A stretch of DNA of 38,682 nucleotides, taken from positions 1 through 38,682 of the forward strand of contig JAADVB010000182.1 in NCBI GenBank assembly GCA_023334545.1, read 5' to 3'. A program made the translations under genes and the position numbers. Below the pieces are notes generated by a model. That model worked only from the letters and a program-made list of their open reading frames with translations, did no database searches and had not been told where the DNA came from. The DNA is from Salisapilia sapeloensis (lineage: Eukaryota > Oomycota > Peronosporomycetes > Peronosporales > Salisapiliaceae). Below, piece after piece: positions 9,983-18,249 of this stretch (positions within the stretch are counted from its first letter, which is position 1; the number at the start of each line of letters is the position of its first letter).

Positions 9983-11410
9983 ATGAATCGCTTCATTCTC
10001 GTGAATAAGGAAATTCCTATCATTGAGTTATCCGAGAGGGACCGCCAGACGTATGACAACAAAGTCAGAGATATGCTCGCAGACACGCTAGTACAATACT
10101 CCAATTACACTGGAAAGCTAGCTCGGAATGAATGGTCCTTGATCCGAAAGGAGAAGTACATGTCCATCTATCGAGACGCGCGAAAGTCGAGCAATCCAGA
10201 TCAACGTTTCGTCCGCGGAATTGGCGTCTTCCAAGGGACTTTGCATGAGACCATGGACGGTCTTTACTCGGACAACACGCATGACCTTCGCTGCATGAAG
10301 ACCCACCTGAAGCACGATTGTCTAGATGCTGCTGTCTTGAATGTATCCGAAAAGCAGTCTCACGAATCCCCTTACAATTTCGCCGGAATTAAATGGTTCG
10401 CGATGCGAGCAGCGTGGGGTCTGGTCAGAACTCGTGATCTCTTAACCTACGAGCGGACCGGAATGACGACTGATAGCCAAGGCAACCAAATTGGTTATCA
10501 CATTCTCTATTCGATTGATAGGCCGGAGTGGCCGGTAGGTGTCTTACCAGGTGTCAGTCGAGGCTACACATCTACATGCTACCTTTACAAGCCAACTCCT
10601 GACGGTAAGAACACCAAAGTGTTTATGACTGGTGAAATGTACGGAATGGGAATGCTGGCCAAAGTCAGTGAGTACGTTGCTGCTCAGAAGTGGACGACGG
10701 TAGTACGTGCTCCTGCTACCTCTCGTGCGAAGAGGCTATCAAAGATGATGAAAGAGAAAGAGCCGGTGGACCGATCCGTCATGTCCAATAAGTGCGATGT
10801 CTGTCATAAAACGGCATCTAACTTCTCTAATTTCCATCAATGTGCAAGCTGTTGGAAGCAAGTTTGCAAGCGCTGCTCGATGCAAAAGAATATATACGAA
10901 GTCAATATGCACAAGCGACGACCGCTGTCCAAGCTCTTCTGCATTGCTTGTATTATCGACGGTAGCCAACTCCACTTTAGCGATTGCGTTTCGATTGTAT
11001 CTGAAACGCGAAAGAGTCAATCGGACTTTGCAAATGAAGAGACACCTACTTCTGCAAATCTTGTCCGAAACTCCAAGAGCGTTGGAGCAGATGATGATAT
11101 TGAAAAGCTTTACCCACCTGCCGCCAAAGGTAGCTGCAGGAACGAAAGATCAAATTCGTCCCCAATCCCAGCAATTTTCATGCCAACAAAGACGAGCGAT
11201 TACCCTCAAGTTGATGAATATGCCATGGTCGTGAGAAGTCGTATCACATCTTCAATCTGCGAAACGAAAAGCACCGTGGACGACGAACCTGAGCCGTATC
11301 CAGATTACATGGGCATGATAGAAAGACTTAGCCGCAAAATGACTGCAGTTACGCGGCAGCTGGATCACAATGAGGAAGTTATGATGGGAGATATTCATTT
11401 GAGGCGATAG
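9983..11410 (+). CDS. START-like / FYVE-related zinc-finger protein, array copy C
   Basis: Single exon, 475 residues, ATG start. It is collinear with copy B without gaps from residue 1 to the first zinc ligand (C271 in both), the clearest sign that B and C arose by duplication. START-like core: WSLIRKEKYMSIYRD, YNFAGIKWFAMRAAWG, GNQIGYHILYSIDRPEWP, then AEYVxxxKW-type helix and RAPxxSxAKRLSxM. The zinc finger (CDVC, CASC, CKRC, CIAC) keeps the x12/x4/x21 spacing. After a disordered linker the C-terminus repeats the short helix of copy B (YPDYMGMIERLSRKM...QLDHNEEVM). Role is inferred as for copy B: lipid-binding fold plus a protein- or membrane-binding finger. No signal peptide or membrane span. 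Confidence 0.86.
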   Translation: MNRFILVNKEIPIIELSERDRQTYDNKVRDMLADTLVQYSNYTGKLARNEWSLIRKEKYMSIYRDARKSSNPDQRFVRGIGVFQGTLHETMDGLYSDNTHDLRCMKTHLKHDCLDAAVLNVSEKQSHESPYNFAGIKWFAMRAAWGLVRTRDLLTYERTGMTTDSQGNQIGYHILYSIDRPEWPVGVLPGVSRGYTSTCYLYKPTPDGKNTKVFMTGEMYGMGMLAKVSEYVAAQKWTTVVRAPATSRAKRLSKMMKEKEPVDRSVMSNKCDVCHKTASNFSNFHQCASCWKQVCKRCSMQKNIYEVNMHKRRPLSKLFCIACIIDGSQLHFSDCVSIVSETRKSQSDFANEETPTSANLVRNSKSVGADDDIEKLYPPAAKGSCRNERSNSSPIPAIFMPTKTSDYPQVDEYAMVVRSRITSSICETKSTVDDEPEPYPDYMGMIERLSRKMTAVTRQLDHNEEVMMGDIHLRR

Positions 11411-12178
11411 TGGTGCATCGGCAGAGGCACGGCAGAGTGTCTACCGCAAAGATTGCAGAGCATTACCTTTGTATGAGTTCAAGGGATCTTCAACGATAGG
11501 ATGCATGAGTAGTTTGTATGTTTTTAAGACGCCATGGTAGCGTCGGACTTGCTAGAAGCGGTTTATGCACGGTCTTTCTAGCAACACAAATATATTTCGT
11601 TAACGTTATCCTCCTTGTACCGTACTCGTCGCTTGTGGTATACTCGCGCTTGCTCAAGTATTCTACTTTGGGTTTCCGCATTCGATCGAAGACCTCCAAT
11701 TCAGTAGCAATGTAGGATAGATTACGTCTAGAAGCAGTACTTCCGCCATTTTATGGCAAGGGATAGCTCATTGTGCGGCACCAAGTGCTCCATTGACCTC
11801 GCCCATGACTGTCCCTTTCTCTAGAGCCGTCATACGCGTCACTTGGTCGGTCCACGATATCCAAGGCCAACCCCATTCGACATCACCCACTTCACAGAAC
11901 CACTAAGTACCGACGATTGACAAGATATACGTAGACGCAGTTGCTTTGTGTGCCTATACCGGGCTGCTATGGCACAGAGTTCGAAATTGGTCACGCCAGG
12001 CGATTCCAATAGAACCGTGTACTTAGTAGTCGAAGCTTTTATATTAATCATGGGGCATCCTCGTTCCGCACCTAATTTTTGACGTACTTGACTCCGATCT
12101 TCCATTCCCCTCGAGTCGTCATTATCACATTCGCAGTCAACCACGCTGGCCACAACGACCCAAGTGCGAAAGTGCGAG
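11411..12178. other. Non-coding interval between array copies C and D
   Basis: About 770 nt. Frames of 65-116 codons on both strands carry no motif. I see no pseudogene remnant of the array. Confidence 0.5.
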
Positions 12179-13963
12179 ATGGACACCACAAGTCGTCACA
12201 CAACGCCAGTCGTCCCAATCACCAGCGTAAATGTTTTACCTCAAGACCTCCAGCTCGTATGCGATGCTGAAGCAGAGCATCTCCTTTGCAATGTCGATGA
12301 GGCATCAAGAATGATACAATTCTGTCAAGACAAGTCCAACGTGAACACAAGTGAGTGGAAACCTTGGCGTCGACTTAACTCCCTTCACTTCTACAAGCAC
12401 AGAAGCAATAGTTGTCGGTCGATGGCATTCGGCAGTCAGTTCGGATCACTCATGGATCTTCTTGAAGGCGTCGTCGCTTCAAACACCTCAACATTTCGCC
12501 GGCAGCAATCTCTGCTCTTTCCAGAGCTAATCGATGCCCAAGTCCTTCACAACCTTGACACCTCAAACCCCACGAGTCGTCACAGCATCCAGTGTGCATC
12601 TCCAATAACTCGAACGGTAAAATGGATTGCCGTGAAAAGTCTGGTACCAAAAGCCAAAGTACTTGATCTCCTTTTCCTCGAACAAGTTGGTACCATTCGT
12701 GATGTGAACGGTATTGAGCTCACGTATCGACTTCGATTCTCCATTGAATTGCCTGACGATCTATCATCATCCGCGGTCGTATGGAATGACATGAGTGAAA
12801 AGAAATACTTTGGCATGGCTAAGCGTAAGAGCGCTCTTCGTCGATGCAAACTATCGACTTGTGAGTTTTTCCGCCAGATTACCACAGAGTATATTGGTGT
12901 CTACATGACTGGAGACTTTGATGAAGCGATGGTTCTCGATGGCAAAGCGGAACGAAAGCATAAACTCTTTTCACCTCTGCGCAAGTCCACTGCCCCACTC
13001 TACGTTCGCGACCTTGTCGTCGCCAAGTATTGGACAGCTACAACGAAATATTGGGAACATTCGCATGCGACCAAATTCGGCATGCTCATCCGAGCAGATC
13101 TCCCAGCATCATCAACGCCCAAGAATCGTGACAGCCTTCGTAAGCTCCAAGCTCGTCGCTGGTGCGAACTGTGCTACACTTCTCTCTCGCTCTTGAAGAA
13201 AACAAAAGTATGTCGTGCTTGTGGGAAAGCAGTATGCTCCAGATGTCGTGTGAACAAGACCGTGTTCTCATCTGACTTGACCACGGAACCAAACCACAGT
13301 GCTTGTATTGGCGATTTTGAGCATGTTCGAGTGTGTCTGAACTGCGTCTGTCGTGTCGCGCTAACTACATCCGATGGACTCCGATCAAACATTCATGCTT
13401 CATCGCCTGCTTCTGCTTATGACACGTCTGTTTGCAGCTCGCCTGTCGACGGTCTTCCAGTTCGACCGGCTTCCACCCGTCCAGAACTTGAGAATCAGAG
13501 TAAAGACGTCTCCTTCAATCGCTTCACTGCACCGAATGTGTCTACAGCTACCGGTTCCAAGAGTGATGTAGGCTGCACTGCATCAAAGCGAGTGAGGCGC
13601 AAGCATAATCGTAGCGCCGACTTCATGCCGTCCAACTTTACAGCATCTGTGCCTGGTGCGAAGGAACTGCAGGGCCTAAAGGTCGAAATTCCATCAGTTG
13701 TAGAAGAAGGAATATTGCTTCACGATGACGATGAAGATGACCGCATAATGCTGCTTACATCCTTCGAAGCCAAATCCTCGAACACCAAGCTCGAAAAACA
13801 AGAAAGAGGATCCAAGTACGAGCCCATACGCCTTTTGGATGTGGGAAATGGCGTCAAAACTCGTCAAGAGAGAGCTGGGGCTGTTCCTCGACGTTCTCAT
13901 GTCAATTTAACCAGCATCAGTCAGCGCAAACCGTGTGCTTTCTTGGATGACGATCTCGATTAA
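12179..13963 (+). CDS. START-like / FYVE-related zinc-finger protein, divergent array copy D
   Basis: Single exon, 594 residues from the ATG at 12179 (the open frame extends five codons further to a GTG). It is the most divergent copy: the START-like landmarks are recognisable but weak (TRTVKWIAVKSLVPKAK, LLFLEQVGTIRDVNGIELTYRLRFSIELP, VRDLVVAKYW). The zinc finger keeps C-x2-C-x12-C-x2-C-x4-C-x2-C (C329, C332, C345, C348, C353, C356) but the last spacer is 29 residues instead of 21 before C386 and C389, and carries an extra Cys (C376) and His. The tail is about 200 residues, disordered, with a basic patch (KRVRRKHNRS) and an acidic patch. Function beyond the family-level lipid/membrane inference is unknown. 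Confidence 0.8.
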   Translation: MDTTSRHTTPVVPITSVNVLPQDLQLVCDAEAEHLLCNVDEASRMIQFCQDKSNVNTSEWKPWRRLNSLHFYKHRSNSCRSMAFGSQFGSLMDLLEGVVASNTSTFRRQQSLLFPELIDAQVLHNLDTSNPTSRHSIQCASPITRTVKWIAVKSLVPKAKVLDLLFLEQVGTIRDVNGIELTYRLRFSIELPDDLSSSAVVWNDMSEKKYFGMAKRKSALRRCKLSTCEFFRQITTEYIGVYMTGDFDEAMVLDGKAERKHKLFSPLRKSTAPLYVRDLVVAKYWTATTKYWEHSHATKFGMLIRADLPASSTPKNRDSLRKLQARRWCELCYTSLSLLKKTKVCRACGKAVCSRCRVNKTVFSSDLTTEPNHSACIGDFEHVRVCLNCVCRVALTTSDGLRSNIHASSPASAYDTSVCSSPVDGLPVRPASTRPELENQSKDVSFNRFTAPNVSTATGSKSDVGCTASKRVRRKHNRSADFMPSNFTASVPGAKELQGLKVEIPSVVEEGILLHDDDEDDRIMLLTSFEAKSSNTKLEKQERGSKYEPIRLLDVGNGVKTRQERAGAVPRRSHVNLTSISQRKPCAFLDDDLD

Positions 13964-14123
13964 ATCAATGGAAGAGAAGTCGCATTTTCTCAAGCTAGTG
14001 CAGTAAGCCATGGCGATTGAAGTCGTGGCAAATATACGTCAAATCCGTTTCAATAATTGAGCACTTTGGTTTTCGATCTACAACAGCTTTCGTTCGCTAC
14101 TTAAAGGAAGCGTCGGATCAAGT

Positions 14124-17100
14124 ATGAATCGATTAGAAGACTTTATGCCAGAGATGGCCAGTGTGTTGGAAGCGCAAGAGTCAGCACTAGAAAACGTTGT
14201 CTCTAGTCTGGTCACTCAAGTACATGAGCTTGTTAAGGACAACTCGAGACTGAATAAGCACGCTGAGGAGATGGAAGCCAATTATGGAGCTCTTAGGCTG
14301 GCCTTTACGGAATTGCAAGCAAAGCGAGATACTAGCACGGTGGTAACGAACCAACAAGTGCCTGAAATGAATATAGATATGGAAGCCACCATGGCTCGAT
14401 ATCTGCAAGAAAACATGAAAGCCGTTTTAGATCAACAGCTAGCGGATATGGAAACTCGAGTGACGTTACGGATGGATGAACAGGTACTGGAAACCTCAAA
14501 CCGGTCTTTCAAGCAAGCACAGCAGACGGCAGACGACATGAAGAACCAAGTAGCGCTGCTTGAAAAGAAATTTGAATTCCTATCGAGGGTTAAAATGGAG
14601 ATTAAGGAAGTCATTAGACGTATCGAGAGACAAGAAGAGCTTTGTAGTGATCTGAAAATCGGTATGGAAATGTTGGCCAAGAACATCGCGACGGACGATA
14701 CTGAGAGCGATGGCGATGAATCGAATTTGGATGAGCAATACGATTTCGAATACGACGGTATTGAAGGCTGGAAAAAGCACGAGCTATTCGAAAAGATCAA
14801 ATTATTTGATCCTTCTCTTAAGGAATCTTTAGAGCATATCGAACGAGAGGAAGGCAACAAATCTCTCCTAGAAATTATAAGAGCGAAAAACAAGAGGCAA
14901 AGATCTTTTGCTCATAGCCAGCGTAAACGGGAACTCGAGATCGAAGAAGCCCAGAAGTACTCTCTTACTGCTCGAAAAGAAGGTGAGCCTGCTCCGACCA
15001 ATAAATCGCCATACAAGCAAGAGAACAAGAGACGACAAGCTCCTGAAGCTGTAGAATTGAAAAAGGATGACGAGTTGCAGTCAAATCCAAGTCTTTGTCC
15101 AGATGCTATCCTCCCGGTCATTAATAACGAGGAAGGTGATCATACCGATTTCATAGAAGCAACTTCTGATCTGACAGCTAGAACAGTGTCTACACCGACT
15201 GCAGGAAACGAAGATTTTCAAATCTTGCAAACATCAGAGCCTGCACTACCGCAGAGTGAGAGGAAACCACTAGACGTTGTTCCTAGGACGATGAGAGATA
15301 GAATGGTGAGAAATGAAAACGATAATGTTAAAGAAGTACAAACGTACAAAGATATTGAAGAAGTACAAACGTACAGAGATACTGAAGAAGAAAGTTCTGT
15401 ATTGGTAGACACTGCTGCCGTAGGTAAATCTAATGATACGAAGGATGATATTGAAAGCCAAACGAGTAATGCAACTTCCGCAGCAGTATCTTTACAAGGA
15501 ACAGCACGTAGTGGTCGAAGTAGCCCTACTTCTGCGATGATGTCTCTGGAGGATGCACCGCCAGCTATAGGCTGTGTTCAGGCCACCCCTGTGGAACAAA
15601 TGGCTGTAACTAACCAAGCAGATGCGGGCACTGTGGCTTACTCTGGGGAACTAGATGAGCCACTAACTGCAACCCAGTCCATGCAGCTTGATAATATTGT
15701 CGAAGAGCCGACCGTCTTATTAACTGAGCAATTAAATGGCGAACAAACTTCAGAAGTGATTGCAGGTACTGCAGGTACGGAAAGCGGGCATCCATTATTG
15801 CCACACTTAATATTGCAAATGGCCAGAGCACCATCACGAAGATCAGTTCAGGACAGTGATATTGCAAAAGAAGAACATCGACCCAACGCCTCATCCACGA
15901 ACGACCCACAACAGCACATGAGTCGTCCTCGGTCTGCGTCTTCAACTGCCGCTATATCGTACAGAAGCGATTCATCTATTGCTTCTTTCGCCTCTTCTTC
16001 TGTAGTGAGCAGAAGTCGCAGGCGTAGCAGGTTTCAACGGCGGTCAAGTTACCGCGAACAGGACATACCAGCTCAACATACAGGACGCGCTTCTATAGTC
16101 GTAAGACTTCCTATGACTAGAGAACAAATCAAAGCGTTATGGCAGCGAACATTTAAGCGCCTCATACAATTAAACAGGCTGGAAATGCTGACGATAACTG
16201 GGGTTGATCGCAGCTACCTACCTAAACAGAGCGTTTCTGTCGGTAGTCGTATGAGAAGATTTGAAAGCATAATGGTTGATTTGGAAGATGCAATAGATGT
16301 TATCGACAGCAAAGTCCAGAACATTACGCAGACAATAGGTGTCCATGATCAGTTACTACAGACTTCCCTATCCACTCGACTTACACTAGTTGAGGAGTCT
16401 CAGCAAAAGAACTTGGAGAAGATTACGGAAGTCGCAAAAGACTTTGATGCGTTGGAGCAAGAGGTAAAACGTCAGTACGCTGCTTCAAAGCGAGAAAGCA
16501 TGCAATCTGGAATGAATCTGAGTACCGCAGTGGCTTCCGTAACAACGCAATGTGTGGATTTGAAACTAAGACTGGAGCAGCTTGCTGCAGATCATGAATC
16601 AACAAATGAGTCTGTGCGGCAGTTAATCGAGAGCGACATAAACTCTTTAACCGAGCAGATAGAAGCTACAAACAAAAAACTAAAGGATGAAATGGAGAAG
16701 ACTTCTTCTATGGCGTCTGAATGGAATCGTTCGCTAGAACGAATTGATTCCAGCCAAAAGGCTTCGTATGCTAAGCTCGAAGCGGAAACTGAAGGCTATG
16801 TCAGTCGATTGTACTCAGACATTTTGATGATGTCCGTTGCTCCTATCAACGCAGTAGAGATCGTTAAAAATGACCAAAAGAAGGCTGTTGTGCTAGGTGA
16901 TACCAAACGCAAGACATTGATCGACGTTAGCGCTCGCCTCTTGCACTCAGCAGTCAATCAGTTTTGTGAATTTGGCCAAGAAAAGATGCAAAAGGCTCAG
17001 TGGGAAGAAGGAAATGAAGTTGAACTAACAGGCAATCTATTGGAAAAGTTGTCGAGGTTTCATGCAGAAATTGGCAAGGTGCAAGAACAATACATGACTA

Positions 17101-18155
17101 CAAAGTCAAGCAGCCTTCATCTTCTAGCCAAGACGAACACGGATGGTGGAACTGGAACGGCAAGCAAGTCTTTGGAAGAGAAAATGGTAGTCTTGATGAC
17201 GGCGCAAATACGCCATTTAGATTCGCTCCTAAGTACCTGGGCCACTTTGGACTTTAATGACACTAATGAGCATGCTTTATACGATCTGAAATCTCATGTC
17301 CAAGACCTAGTGATCCAGCTTCGAGCTGTGCTATGGCTCATGTACTTGTGCTCTGAAATGCAAGAATCAAATCAGCATCGTGTATCGCTTCAAACCAACC
17401 AAGAAGAAATAAAGGAAGTAATAGTCGGATATGATGCATCCATCGCCCAATTCGAGTCAGTGGGTACGGTTGTGAAGCTGGTTAATGCACGAGTAGATTC
17501 TTTGCTTGAGCTTAGCCTCTGTTTTGCAAAAGAGGACGACATGAAGGCTTCACTTCAAGCGTTGATGGATGCATCTGAAGATGTCCGCACGCAACTTCAG
17601 GAGCAGGTGGAGGTGGTTAACTCAGACGCAGCTATTCGTGATGAAAAGATTGAAGAGGAAATAAAGCAATTGGTAGGTCGCCTCAGCAAGAAGTCGGACA
17701 AGGATGAGCTCTTGTGGACACAAGATGTATTGGAGCGGCAGCTCTACAGTATTGCAAAGGCTTCGCTAGGTGAAAATCATCTTCGATCTCTTCAACGCGC
17801 ACTGAAGAAGAAAGTTAATAAAGATCAACTTGAAGTGATGCTGACGGAGCAAAGGCTCGAGATTGCAAAGAGTGGTCTTGGGAGTGCTACATTATCGGAT
17901 AGTCCGTCCGTCGGTACCAAGTGCATCTCGTGCAGCGGAGAGCTGCCACCGACAAAAGCAATGATCAAAAGTTTAGTTAAAGCTCAAGTTCATCAAGAGT
18001 TGTCGAAGCTCCAGTCGCTCCGTAACCAATCTCCAAACGCGCCGACATCATCTCCACCCCCAGGTTTCAACGTCTCCAACTTTCGCAGCCTGGAAACTCA
18101 CAAGAAAGAGCTGTTGCGTGCAGCTAGTCAGCAGCCTCGTTCGACAAAGAACTAG
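14124..18155 (+). CDS. Giant coiled-coil protein, possible DUF4795/QRICH2-like C-terminus
   Basis: Single exon, 1343 residues, ATG start. Residues 1-300 are strongly heptad-patterned coiled coil with a charged break; about 300-620 is low-complexity and disordered; 620-650 is Ser/Arg-rich (VSRSRRRSRFQRRSSYR). A second long coiled-coil region covers about 660-1240, and Pro/Ser disorder ends the protein. Near the C-terminus an LSKKSDKDELL...KKKVNKDQL helix pair is followed by C1267-I-S-C1270, an arrangement resembling the helical region plus CxxC ending of DUF4795 proteins such as vertebrate QRICH2 (sperm flagellum). That link is pattern recognition and unproven; if right, a flagellar or basal-body role in zoospores follows. 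It ends 95 nt from the convergent kinase gene. Confidence 0.75.
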   Translation: MNRLEDFMPEMASVLEAQESALENVVSSLVTQVHELVKDNSRLNKHAEEMEANYGALRLAFTELQAKRDTSTVVTNQQVPEMNIDMEATMARYLQENMKAVLDQQLADMETRVTLRMDEQVLETSNRSFKQAQQTADDMKNQVALLEKKFEFLSRVKMEIKEVIRRIERQEELCSDLKIGMEMLAKNIATDDTESDGDESNLDEQYDFEYDGIEGWKKHELFEKIKLFDPSLKESLEHIEREEGNKSLLEIIRAKNKRQRSFAHSQRKRELEIEEAQKYSLTARKEGEPAPTNKSPYKQENKRRQAPEAVELKKDDELQSNPSLCPDAILPVINNEEGDHTDFIEATSDLTARTVSTPTAGNEDFQILQTSEPALPQSERKPLDVVPRTMRDRMVRNENDNVKEVQTYKDIEEVQTYRDTEEESSVLVDTAAVGKSNDTKDDIESQTSNATSAAVSLQGTARSGRSSPTSAMMSLEDAPPAIGCVQATPVEQMAVTNQADAGTVAYSGELDEPLTATQSMQLDNIVEEPTVLLTEQLNGEQTSEVIAGTAGTESGHPLLPHLILQMARAPSRRSVQDSDIAKEEHRPNASSTNDPQQHMSRPRSASSTAAISYRSDSSIASFASSSVVSRSRRRSRFQRRSSYREQDIPAQHTGRASIVVRLPMTREQIKALWQRTFKRLIQLNRLEMLTITGVDRSYLPKQSVSVGSRMRRFESIMVDLEDAIDVIDSKVQNITQTIGVHDQLLQTSLSTRLTLVEESQQKNLEKITEVAKDFDALEQEVKRQYAASKRESMQSGMNLSTAVASVTTQCVDLKLRLEQLAADHESTNESVRQLIESDINSLTEQIEATNKKLKDEMEKTSSMASEWNRSLERIDSSQKASYAKLEAETEGYVSRLYSDILMMSVAPINAVEIVKNDQKKAVVLGDTKRKTLIDVSARLLHSAVNQFCEFGQEKMQKAQWEEGNEVELTGNLLEKLSRFHAEIGKVQEQYMTTKSSSLHLLAKTNTDGGTGTASKSLEEKMVVLMTAQIRHLDSLLSTWATLDFNDTNEHALYDLKSHVQDLVIQLRAVLWLMYLCSEMQESNQHRVSLQTNQEEIKEVIVGYDASIAQFESVGTVVKLVNARVDSLLELSLCFAKEDDMKASLQALMDASEDVRTQLQEQVEVVNSDAAIRDEKIEEEIKQLVGRLSKKSDKDELLWTQDVLERQLYSIAKASLGENHLRSLQRALKKKVNKDQLEVMLTEQRLEIAKSGLGSATLSDSPSVGTKCISCSGELPPTKAMIKSLVKAQVHQELSKLQSLRNQSPNAPTSSPPPGFNVSNFRSLETHKKELLRAASQQPRSTKN
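15333..15386 (+). repeat. 2 x 27-nt tandem duplication in the coiled-coil gene
   Basis: Two adjacent 27-nt copies differ at only two positions and encode EVQTYKDIE and EVQTYRDTE. It is an in-frame duplication within the disordered segment. Confidence 0.85.
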
Positions 18156-18249
18156 GTATCTACTCTAAGAACCAAAGGCAGAACAACACAGTAGCTATTT
18201 ACGTATACGCACAAACGCCCTGTTCTTCATGTTATACGACGTGAGTAGT

